Positions 1 through 5,693 of a DNA stretch of 9,375 bases are shown piece after piece. The stretch is from Firmicutes bacterium CAG:110 (GTDB taxonomy: Bacteria; Bacillota; Clostridia; Oscillospirales; Oscillospiraceae), in NCBI GenBank assembly GCA_000434635.1, contig HF988083.1, positions 4,820-14,194 on the forward strand. The letters run 5' to 3'. A model generated the notes under the pieces. It had not been told where the DNA came from. It saw only the letters and a program-made list of their open reading frames with translations, and did no database searches. Position 1 is the stretch's first letter, and each line of letters opens with the position of its first letter. The position numbers and the translations under genes are program-made.

Positions 1-2312
1 CTCATGCCGCACTCGTAGCCGGCGGTGACTTCCTTGACCGCGTCCTTGAAGCGCTGCAGGGAGCCGATCTCGCCTTCGTGGATGACGATGTTGTCCCGCA
101 GAACGCGCACCTGGGAATCCCGGGTGACCTTGCCGTCCTTGACCATACAGCCGGCGATGGTGCCGATGGCGCTGACCTTGTATGTCATGCGCACTTCCGC
201 GTGGCCGATGACAACTTCCTCGAACTTGGGCGCGAGCATACCCTTCATGGCGGCCTCGATCTCGTCGATGGCGTCGTAGATCACGCGGTAGAACCGCATA
301 TCCACATTGGCGCGGTGGGCGCTGGCAGCAGCGGCGGCGTCGGGACGGACATTGAAGCCCACCACAATGGCGCCTGCGGTGGAGGCAAGCAGAATGTCGC
401 TTTCGTTGATGGCGCCGACGCCCGCGTGGATGACACGGACGCGGACTTCCTCGTTGGAGATTTTCTCCAGAGAGGATTTCAGCGCTTCGGCGGAGCCCTG
501 CACGTCGGCCTTGACGATCAGGGGCAGCTCCTTCATTTCGCCCTCCTGCATCTTGGCGAACAGATTGTCCAAGGTGACCTTCTGGTTCATCTTGGCAAGG
601 GCGTCCTTCTGCGCCTGACGGCGCTGCTCCACCAGCTCACGGGCCATACGCTCGTCGGTGACGGCGTTGAACTCGTCGCCCGGCGTGGGCACGTCGGCAA
701 GGCCGGTGATCTCCACAGGCACGGAGGGGCCGGCGGTCTTGACGGTGCGTCCTTTGTCGTTGGTCATAACACGGACACGGCCGACGGCGGTACCGGCGAT
801 GACGATGTCGCCCTGCTTCAGCGTGCCGTTCTGCACCAGCAGCGTCGCCACGGGACCCCGGGCCTTATCCAGCCGCGCTTCGATCACCACGCCCTTGGCG
901 CGGCGGTTGGGGTTGGCCTTCAGCTCCAGCACCTCGGCGGTGAGGATGACCATTTCCAGCAGATTGTCCAGACCCTGACCGGTCTTGGCGGAGATGGGGC
1001 AGATGACGGTCTCGCCGCCCCACTCCTCGGGGATCAGGTCGTACTTGGTCAGCTGCTCCTTGATCTTGTCGGGGTTGGCGGTGGGCTTATCCATCTTATT
1101 GATGGCGACGATAATGGGAACGTCCGCAGCCTTGGCGTGGTTGATGGACTCGATGGTCTGGGGCATGATGCCGTCGTCGGCGGCAACCACCAGAATGGCG
1201 ATATCTGTGGACTTGGCACCGCGGGCACGCATGGAGGTAAAGGCCGCGTGGCCAGGGGTATCCAAAAACGTGACCATATTCCCATTCACGTCCACGGTGT
1301 AAGCGCCGATGTGCTGGGTGATGCCGCCGGCTTCTCCCGCAGTGACGGAGGTCTTGCGGATGGCGTCCAGCAGGGAGGTCTTGCCGTGGTCAACGTGACC
1401 CATGACCACTACGACGGGGGCGCGGGTCTCCAGCTCTTCGGCGGTGTCCACGTGGTCGTCGATGATCTGCTCCTCGATGGTGACGGTGACTTCCTTCTCC
1501 ACCTTGCAGCCCATCTCGGTGGCCACGAACTCGGCGGTGTCAAAATCGATGCTCTGGTTGATGGCGGCCATGACGCCGTTCTTCATCAGGCACTTGATGA
1601 CCTCTCCGGCGGTCTTCTTCATCCGGGAAGCCAGCTCGCCCACGGTGATCTCCTCAGGGATCTTCACCGTCAGAGGTGCCTTCCGGGCGACCTCCATCTG
1701 CAGGCGGCGCATTTTCTCCTGCTCCTCGTTCCGGGACTTGCTGCCGCGGAACTTGCCGGACTGCTGCTTATTGCCCTGCTGACCCTTCTTGCCGCCGATG
1801 CGCTGCTTGCCGCCCTGATAATTCTGCACCTTCTCGGAGACCAGATTGTCCACGTCGGCAAAGCGTCCGGCGTTGACCTGCACGGCGGAGGTGTCCACCA
1901 CCCGGCGCTCCCGCTTCCGTTCAGGCTCCTTGGGCTTGTCTGCCTTGGCAGGCTGCGCGCTGGGCGCGGCGGGCTGCTGGGGACGGTTCTGATTCTGGGG
2001 CTGGGACTGAGGCTTCGCCTGCTGGGGCTTCGCGGCCTGCTGGGCTTCCTGCTTGGGAGCCTCGGCCTTGGGGGCTTCGGGCTTGGGCGGCTCCGCCTTG
2101 GGCGCGGGCTTCACGGCAAACACCTGTTCCAGCGACGCGATCTGGTGGGTCTGGGTCATGCTGTCAAACACCAGATTCAGTTCCTCATCGGTGAGCACCT
2201 GCGTATTGGACTTGGGCTTCTGAAAATACTTGGAGATGATGTCCGCGATCACCTTCGGCGCAACGCCGAAGTCTGCCGCGACCTCCTTCAAACGATACTT
2301 CACTAAACTCAT
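1..2312 (-). CDS. infB: Translation initiation factor IF-2 (3' end cut off by window edge)
   Basis: IF2 is the GTPase that brings initiator fMet-tRNA to the 30S subunit and promotes 50S joining. The visible 770 codons show the family layout. An N-terminal IF2_N helix domain covers about residues 1-52. A Pro/Lys/Glu/Gln-rich linker with KAE(P/A)PK-like repeats covers about 68-130, and a basic stretch follows at 165-210. A second IF2_N domain lies at about 211-265. The G domain has G1 MGHVDHGKT (304-312), G3 DTPGH (351-355), G4 NKMD (405-408) and G5 SAK (441-443), followed by the beta-barrel and C-terminal domains. The frame is still open at base 3, with the conserved ECGM near the end, so by comparison with known IF2 about 25-30 residues are missing. 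The start is ATG 2312-2310, with GGAGGT at 2325-2330 and a rather long 12-nt spacer. It is the last visible gene of the nusA operon. Confidence 0.97.
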   Translation of the reverse strand, partial: MSLVKYRLKEVAADFGVAPKVIADIISKYFQKPKSNTQVLTDEELNLVFDSMTQTHQIASLEQVFAVKPAPKAEPPKPEAPKAEAPKQEAQQAAKPQQAKPQSQPQNQNRPQQPAAPSAQPAKADKPKEPERKRERRVVDTSAVQVNAGRFADVDNLVSEKVQNYQGGKQRIGGKKGQQGNKQQSGKFRGSKSRNEEQEKMRRLQMEVARKAPLTVKIPEEITVGELASRMKKTAGEVIKCLMKNGVMAAINQSIDFDTAEFVATEMGCKVEKEVTVTIEEQIIDDHVDTAEELETRAPVVVVMGHVDHGKTSLLDAIRKTSVTAGEAGGITQHIGAYTVDVNGNMVTFLDTPGHAAFTSMRARGAKSTDIAILVVAADDGIMPQTIESINHAKAADVPIIVAINKMDKPTANPDKIKEQLTKYDLIPEEWGGETVICPISAKTGQGLDNLLEMVILTAEVLELKANPNRRAKGVVIEARLDKARGPVATLLVQNGTLKQGDIVIAGTAVGRVRVMTNDKGRTVKTAGPSVPVEITGLADVPTPGDEFNAVTDERMARELVEQRRQAQKDALAKMNQKVTLDNLFAKMQEGEMKELPLIVKADVQGSAEALKSSLEKISNEEVRVRVIHAGVGAINESDILLASTAGAIVVGFNVRPDAAAAASAHRANVDMRFYRVIYDAIDEIEAAMKGMLAPKFEEVVIGHAEVRMTYKVSAIGTIAGCMVKDGKVTRDSQVRVLRDNIVIHEGEIGSLQRFKDAVKEVTAGYECGM

Positions 2313-2324
2313 ACGATAAAACGC

Positions 2325-2330
2325 ACCTCC
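2325..2330 (-). promoter_or_regulatory. infB ribosome binding site in the 85-nt L7Ae-infB gap
   Basis: GGAGGT on the minus strand precedes the infB ATG by 12 nt and fixes that start. The gap between the L7Ae-like stop and infB (2313-2397) otherwise holds only short GC stems, for example GCGC-AGAA-GCGC. I see no convincing promoter or terminator in it, so infB is probably read through from upstream. Confidence 0.7.
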
Positions 2331-2397
2331 AAAATATGACAAGCGGAAAGCGGAACGCAGGGGATATGCGCTTCTGCGCTCTGCTTACTACTCAAAA

Positions 2398-2817
2398 CTA
2401 CTGCTTCTTTTTCCCTTTTCGCACATTTTTTACATGGGCTTTCGCTTCGGCCTGATGCTTCTTTACCTTTTCGGCCTTGGCGGAAAGCACTTCCAGAGCT
2501 TCCCGGTTTTTTTCCGGTTCGCCCAGCGCCGTCAGTAGAGTCAGCGCCAGCCGGACATCCGTCACGGCGGCGATGGCAAGGCTGGTTCGGCCGATGGCAA
2601 AGCCCATTTCCTCTTTGGTGGATTTCAGGCGGACGCACTGCTGGTCGGTTCCGGCGGCGAAGGATTTCGCCCGACGCCATGTATGGTCGGAAGCGTCGGC
2701 AGCTACCAGAATCAGGTACGCCTTTCCCGCCCGGGCGATCGCGCCTACCGGCTCCTCGCCCAGCTCCGCCATGCCGCCCTTGCGGGCTATGGACAGATAT
2801 TGCAGCGCCTTATCCAT
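2398..2817 (-). CDS. L7Ae/L30e/S12e/Gadd45-family RNA-binding protein (YlxQ/RplGA-like)
   Basis: This 139-residue protein occupies the ylxQ position between ylxR and infB. About the first 98 residues fit the small L7Ae fold. It begins LSIARKGGMAELGEEPVGAIARAGKA, close to the family pattern of 'L-LARRAGK---GEE-V--AIRSGKA'. A strand/turn VAADASDHT follows, then a helix with 'KEEMGFAIGR', where YlxQ homologues have a 'K-ELG-AIGK'-like motif. Family members bind kink-turn-like RNA; the exact job of YlxQ proteins is not settled. Residues about 100-139 form a charged, Lys-rich tail ending KNVRKGKKKQ, which makes it longer than the usual ~100 residues. ATG 2817 overlaps the ylxR stop by 8 bases and has AAGGAG (2825-2830) inside ylxR, implying translational coupling. 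Confidence 0.85.
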   Translation of the reverse strand: MDKALQYLSIARKGGMAELGEEPVGAIARAGKAYLILVAADASDHTWRRAKSFAAGTDQQCVRLKSTKEEMGFAIGRTSLAIAAVTDVRLALTLLTALGEPEKNREALEVLSAKAEKVKKHQAEAKAHVKNVRKGKKKQ

Positions 2818-3073
2818 TCTCCATCTCCTTTTCCAGCCGCTGGTAGACCTCCTCCGGGATGGTCACTTCCAGACTGCGATCCAGCGCTTTGGAGCGGATG
2901 GCCTTTTTCAGGCACTCGGGATTGGGACAGATGTACGCGCCCCGGCCGTTTTTCTTGCCGCCGAAGTCCAGGCTGACCTCGCCCTCGGGGCTGCGGACGA
3001 CCCGGATCAGCTCCCGCTTGGCCTTCCGTTCCCGGCAGCCCATACACTGCCGCTGGGGAATTTTCTTCTGCAT
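2810..3073 (-). CDS. ylxR: YlxR family nucleic-acid-binding protein (RnpM-type)
   Basis: This 87-residue protein has the YlxR signature: an N-terminal RQCMGCRERKAKREL (residues 8-22) and, downstream, GRGAYICPNPEC (43-54). The cysteine pairs C10/C13 and C49/C54 are visible. The fold is a small basic RNA-binding domain. From memory, the B. subtilis homologue has been described as an RNase P modulator (RnpM), and other work treats YlxR as a nucleoid-associated regulator, so the function here is inferred from the family. ATG 3073 has AGGAGG (3081-3086) and lies 28 bases after the nusA stop. Its TAA overlaps the start of the L7Ae-like gene. The length is normal for the family. Confidence 0.93.
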   Translation of the reverse strand: MQKKIPQRQCMGCRERKAKRELIRVVRSPEGEVSLDFGGKKNGRGAYICPNPECLKKAIRSKALDRSLEVTIPEEVYQRLEKEMENG

Positions 3074-3101
3074 CGAACTGCCTCCTTATCGCCCTGAATT
3101 T

Positions 3102-4235
3102 TTATGCTTCCTCCGTCTCCTCGGCAGGTTCTGCCTGAGAGGCGGGCTTGATGTCGATCTTATAGCCGGTCAGGCGGGCGGCCAGGCGGGCGTTCTGACC
3201 CTCCTTGCCGATGGCCAGAGACAGCTGGTCGTCGGGGACGATCACCCGGCAGGCTTTCTGGCCGGGGATCAGGCTGACGTCAATGACATCCGCAGGGCTG
3301 AGGGCAGCCCGGACATACTGGCAGGGGTCTTCGCTCCACACCACGATGTCGATCTTCTCGCCGCCCAGTTCCTTCACGACGGCACCCACACGTCCGCCGT
3401 GAGGGCCGACGCAGGCGCCCACGGGGTCGATGCCCTCCATGGCGGCGCGAACTGCCATCTTGGAACGGGAACCGGCTTCCCGGGCGATGTTGCGGATCTC
3501 CACCTGACCGTCGGCGATCTCCGGGGTCTCCAGCTCGAACAGGCGGCGCACCAGATTGGGATGGGTGCGGGAGACGTGGATCAGCGGGCCGCGGCCCATC
3601 TTGTGGACTTCCAGCACGTACACCCGGATCATGTCGCCCTCGTGGTGGATTTCGCCGGGGATCTGCTCGCCGGCCTGAAGCACGGCGTCGGAGGTATCAT
3701 TACCCTGACCGATGCGCAGGAACATATCGCCGGTGGTGGGGTCGATGCGCAGCACGGTGCCGGTCATCAGCTCCTGTGCCTTGTTGGAATAGCTTTCGTA
3801 AGCCACGCCCCGTTCGGCTTCCCGGATGCCCTGAATGACCACCTGCTTGGCGGTCTGGGCGGCGATGCGGCCGAATTTCTGGATGTCCACGGGGATGTTC
3901 ACCGGGTCGCCCACCTGAACGTCGGGGTTATAGTTCCGGGCGGCGTCGATGGGGATCTCCAGCGCGGTATCCTCCACCTCCTCCACGGCGGTCTTGACGA
4001 TGTGCATGGAAAGTCCATGCTCGCTCAGATCGACCACCACATTGTCCGCCGGGACGTCCCGGCGATCCTCCCGGTCTTTGCGGTAGGCGTTGGTCAGCGC
4101 CTGTTTCAGACGCTCCACCATATAGTCCACAGGGATGCCCTTGAGCTTTTCCAGCTCCCGCAGGGACGCGAAAATCTCCGCGCCGATGTCCACCTTGGGG
4201 GCTTCCGCCTGCTTTTTGGCTGTCTTTCTTGCCAT
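3102..4235 (-). CDS. nusA: Transcription termination/antitermination protein NusA
   Basis: NusA binds RNA polymerase near the RNA exit channel and controls pausing, intrinsic termination and antitermination. The 377 residues show an N-terminal polymerase-binding domain (about 16-145) and an S1 domain (about 150-222, with GTVLRIDPTTGDMFLRIG at its start). KH1 follows (about 228-308, with SRSKMAV and DPVGACVGPHGGRV), then KH2 (about 312-364, with LAIGKEGQNARLAARLTG). There are no C-terminal acidic repeats; the protein stops after a short acidic tail, as in other Firmicutes and unlike the ~495-residue E. coli form. ATG 4235 has GGAGGA (4245-4250) in the 17-nt gap after rimP. A stretch of MARKTAKKQAEAPK precedes the usual NusA start region, a small N-terminal addition. 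Confidence 0.97.
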   Translation of the reverse strand: MARKTAKKQAEAPKVDIGAEIFASLRELEKLKGIPVDYMVERLKQALTNAYRKDREDRRDVPADNVVVDLSEHGLSMHIVKTAVEEVEDTALEIPIDAARNYNPDVQVGDPVNIPVDIQKFGRIAAQTAKQVVIQGIREAERGVAYESYSNKAQELMTGTVLRIDPTTGDMFLRIGQGNDTSDAVLQAGEQIPGEIHHEGDMIRVYVLEVHKMGRGPLIHVSRTHPNLVRRLFELETPEIADGQVEIRNIAREAGSRSKMAVRAAMEGIDPVGACVGPHGGRVGAVVKELGGEKIDIVVWSEDPCQYVRAALSPADVIDVSLIPGQKACRVIVPDDQLSLAIGKEGQNARLAARLTGYKIDIKPASQAEPAEETEEA

Positions 4236-4252
4236 TTTATTCTGTCCTCCTA

Positions 4253-4705
4253 TCAGAATTCCACGCGAAGCCGCACCAGCGCGACCTCGGATTTTTCAAA
4301 CGTTACGGTTTCCTTGCCCGCTTCCACGGTCAGCCTGCCGTCCTCGTAAGCGCGCAGGACGCAGGGAATTTCCTTCATGCCGTTTCTGGGGCGGTAGAGC
4401 TTGACGGTGATGGGGCTGCCCAGATATTTCTGGAAATCAGAAGGGCGCTTCAGCACCCGTTCCAGTCCGGCGGAGCAAACCTCAAAATGGTAGGAGCCGG
4501 GGATCGGGTCCTTTTCGTCCAGAATGGGGTCAACGGCGCGGGAGATGGCCTCGCAGTCGTTGATGTCCACGCCGCCGTCCTTGTCAATATACAGCCGCAG
4601 GAAATATTCGCTGCCCTCCCGGACGTATTCCACGTCCCAAAGCTCGCAGCCGTGTTCTTTTACGATGGGCTCGGCGAAGGCCGCCACTTGTTCGGTAACT
4701 TTCAT
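4253..4705 (-). CDS. rimP: Ribosome maturation factor RimP
   Basis: RimP assists 30S subunit assembly and usually sits directly upstream of nusA, as here. The 150 residues contain the N-terminal domain with GCELWDVEYVREG (19-31) and FLRLYIDKDGGVDINDCE (35-52). The DP-D--- P--Y-FEVCSAGLER segment (about 59-82) matches the well-conserved 'EVSSPGLERPL' motif, and a C-terminal SH3-like barrel follows. The length is typical. ATG 4705 follows an AAAGGG-type ribosome binding site (about 4713-4718). It is the first gene of the operon behind a structured leader, so it is the entry point for any leader-based control. Confidence 0.95.
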   Translation of the reverse strand: MKVTEQVAAFAEPIVKEHGCELWDVEYVREGSEYFLRLYIDKDGGVDINDCEAISRAVDPILDEKDPIPGSYHFEVCSAGLERVLKRPSDFQKYLGSPITVKLYRPRNGMKEIPCVLRAYEDGRLTVEAGKETVTFEKSEVALVRLRVEF

Positions 4706-4724
4706 GGATACACCCTTTCCCTGA

Positions 4725-4760
4725 GTCTGTCCGAAAGGTGGCTTTCACCTGCTCTCAGAC
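4725..4760 (-). promoter_or_regulatory. Structured element with competing stems in the rimP-nusA leader
   Basis: Read on the minus strand, GTCTG (4756-4760) pairs with CAGAC (4725-4729). Inside it AGGTG (4746-4750) pairs with CACCT (4736-4740) around a 5-nt loop. Two alternatives use the same bases: GAAAG/CTTTC (4742-4746 with 4733-4737) and CTGAG/CTCAG (4754-4758 with 4721-4725). The element ends about 20 nt before the rimP start, next to its ribosome binding site. The pairing is seen directly; a regulatory role is inferred. The short stems could also be chance. Confidence 0.4.
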
Positions 4761-4777
4761 ATGACCTTAATCAGCAA

Positions 4778-4805
4778 GAAAGAGAGGCGCTCGCGCCTCT
4801 CTTTC
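4778..4805 (-). promoter_or_regulatory. 12-bp perfect hairpin in the nusA operon leader, candidate attenuator
   Basis: The arms at 4778-4789 and 4794-4805 are perfectly complementary over 12 bp with a 4-nt loop. On the minus strand the 3' arm ends CGCCTCTCTTTC and runs on as TTGCTG, so the U-rich part is interrupted rather than a clean U-tract. This is the shape of a weak, factor-dependent terminator rather than a strong intrinsic one. It starts about 20 nt after the predicted transcription start and lies about 70 nt before rimP. From memory, B. subtilis NusA represses its own operon through a NusA-dependent terminator in this leader, so this hairpin is the obvious equivalent. That equivalence is inference. 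Confidence 0.55.
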
Positions 4806-4830
4806 CTACCTTCTACCTGTTTACGTTAGG

Positions 4831-4859
4831 ATTATATCACTGTTTTTCCTGTTTGGCAA
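4831..4859 (-). promoter_or_regulatory. Sigma-A-type promoter of the rimP-nusA-ylxR-L7Ae-infB operon
   Basis: On the minus strand, TTGCCA (4854-4859) is followed after exactly 17 bp by a consensus TATAAT (4831-4836), which is preceded by TG one base away (extended -10). The predicted start is near 4824, giving a leader of about 118 nt. No other site of this quality is seen upstream of rimP. Confidence 0.8.
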
Positions 4860-4924
4860 GAGGGTTTTCACAAATTCCGGGACTTTTTTTCAACATTTTG
4901 CCCAATCAGCGGTGGAAAACGCCC

Positions 4925-4953
4925 TTGAAGGAAAGCGCTTCGGATGATACAAT
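4925..4953 (+). promoter_or_regulatory. Sigma-A-type promoter of the sigma factor/membrane protein unit
   Basis: TTGAAG (4925-4930), a 17-bp spacer and TACAAT (4948-4953) with an upstream TG (extended -10). The predicted start is near 4960, leaving about 250 untranslated bases before the sigma gene ATG. The promoter is divergent from the nusA operon promoter, with 65 bp between the two -35 boxes. I see no obvious ECF-type (GAAC...CGTC) autoregulated promoter here. Confidence 0.65.
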
Positions 4954-5012
4954 ACTCAAAAATAATTTTCCAGAATACGCAACCTTTTCCGCTTCTCATA
5001 CGTTCTATTGGC

Positions 5013-5024
5013 AGAAGTACTTCT
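5013..5024. repeat. 12-bp perfect palindrome beside the long inverted repeat
   Basis: AGAAGTACTTCT reads the same on both strands and ends two bases before the long palindrome at 5027. It lies in the transcribed leader about 55 bp downstream of the predicted start. It could be an operator half-site pair or a small loopless RNA stem. A 12-bp palindrome by chance is uncommon but possible in a window of this size. Confidence 0.4.
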
Positions 5025-5026
5025 AC

Positions 5027-5190
5027 GGGGAAGCTCTGGATCAATCGGCGAGAACTGACAGCGAGAGATTTTTCACCAGATGAAGGTTTCCAAAGCGGAG
5101 GAATACTTTGTGTATTTCCCGCTTTGGAAACCGCACAGCTGGGGAAAAGATCCGCTGCTCAGCCGAAGACGATTGAGCCAGAGTTTCCCC
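5027..5190 (+). repeat. 164-nt imperfect palindrome (long hairpin) in the sigma gene leader
   Basis: The whole interval folds on itself with about 62 base pairs. The outer helix is 5027-5047 with 5170-5190 (20 of 21 paired, one G-T and one A/G mismatch). The next is 5055-5063 with 5153-5162 (9 bp, one bulge). Then 5067-5079 pairs with 5139-5152 (12 bp, one bulge, one mismatch). The apical helix is 5085-5098 with 5119-5132, a perfect 14 bp. It continues through a bulged A at 5099 into 7 more pairs closed by a 5-nt loop, TTTGT (5107-5111). The right end is not followed by a T-tract, so it is not an intrinsic terminator. It is either a structured leader RNA or a small MITE-like insertion; I recognise no known RNA family. 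No clear target-site duplication is seen. Confidence 0.75.
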
Positions 5191-5204
5191 CCAACAAAAA
5201 GGGG
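5187..5204 (+). promoter_or_regulatory. Sigma gene ribosome binding site facing a C-run able to mask it
   Basis: AAAGGGG (5198-5204) lies 6 nt before the ATG at 5211. The CCCCCC at 5187-5192 can pair with GGGG 5201-5204 across a loop of about 8 nt. The same C-run is the outer strand of the long hairpin, pairing with GGGG 5027-5030. The two pairings exclude each other for most of the C-run. Both are seen in the sequence; a switching role is inference. Confidence 0.4.
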
Positions 5205-5210
5205 CTACAT

Positions 5211-5693
5211 ATGAAACTGTCAGCTGAGGATGCCTTTCGCTTATACGGCGACCGTGTTTTCTCTGCGGCGTTCAGCGTCACAGGGAATCAGGCGGACGCC
5301 GACGACGCGGTGCAGGATACATATCTGCGGTACTGTTCCTATGACAAGGAATTTACCGACGAGGATCACATCCGCGCATGGCTTTTGCGGGTCGCCATCA
5401 ACCGGGCCAGAGATCAGAAGCGTTCCTTCTGGGAAAAGCACCGGGTCTCATGGGAGGACTATATGGAAACGCTGGTCTTTGAAGCGCCGGAGGATAAGTC
5501 CCTCTTTGAGGCGGTCATGTCCCTGCCCGCAAAATACCGGACGGTGATCCACCTGTTTTACTACGAGGACTACAGCGTCGCCCGGATCGCGGAGATTCTC
5601 CACTCGCGGGAAGGCACCGTCAAAAGCCAGCTGAACCGGGGACGGCAGCTCCTGAAAACCAAACTGATGGAGGCGTGGAACGATGACGAATAA
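5211..5693 (+). CDS. ECF-like sigma-70 family RNA polymerase sigma factor
   Basis: This 160-residue protein has the two-domain ECF layout. Region 2 (about 8-72) contains FRLYGDRVFSAAFSVTGNQ and ADADDAVQDTYLRY, the equivalent of the 'A-DLVQ-TF' core-binding helix, then RAWLLRVAINRARD. A short linker follows, then region 4 (about 98-150) with LPAKYRTVIHLFYYEDYSV and the helix-turn-helix ARIAEILHSREGTVKSQLNRGRQLL that reads the -35 element. It should direct RNA polymerase to a small regulon. ATG 5211 is chosen because the domain begins there and AAAGGGG sits 6 nt upstream. The frame is open back to ATG 4944, but the predicted transcript starts after that ATG. The gene overlaps the next by 11 bases (5683-5693), so the pair is co-translated. 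Confidence 0.9.
   Translation: MKLSAEDAFRLYGDRVFSAAFSVTGNQADADDAVQDTYLRYCSYDKEFTDEDHIRAWLLRVAINRARDQKRSFWEKHRVSWEDYMETLVFEAPEDKSLFEAVMSLPAKYRTVIHLFYYEDYSVARIAEILHSREGTVKSQLNRGRQLLKTKLMEAWNDDE

Noticed and set aside
78..2306. 742-codon open frame on the plus strand
   Set aside because: It lies exactly opposite infB, whose conserved GTPase motifs are clear. The translation is a low-complexity run of G, L, H, D and V, typical of an antisense shadow in a GC-rich gene.
2859..4349. 496-codon open frame on the plus strand
   Set aside because: It is antisense to ylxR, nusA and the end of rimP, with the same biased composition and no recognisable domain.
4778..4805. Strong intrinsic terminator for a plus-strand transcript
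   Set aside because: Downstream on the plus strand is CTACCTTCTACC with no T-tract, and there is no plus-strand gene upstream to terminate.
4229..5083. 284-codon plus-strand frame crossing rimP and the intergenic region
   Set aside because: It is antisense to rimP and then runs through the divergent promoters and leader. It has no domain and no ribosome binding site.
5027..5190. Retron-type non-coding RNA
   Set aside because: A long hairpin with flanking inverted repeats fits superficially, but no reverse transcriptase or effector gene is nearby; the next gene is a sigma factor.
4944..5210. N-terminal extension of the sigma factor back to ATG 4944
   Set aside because: The ATG overlaps the predicted -10 box and lies before the transcript start. 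It has no ribosome binding site, and the extra residues do not belong to sigma region 2. The frame crosses the palindrome without a stop, which I take as chance.
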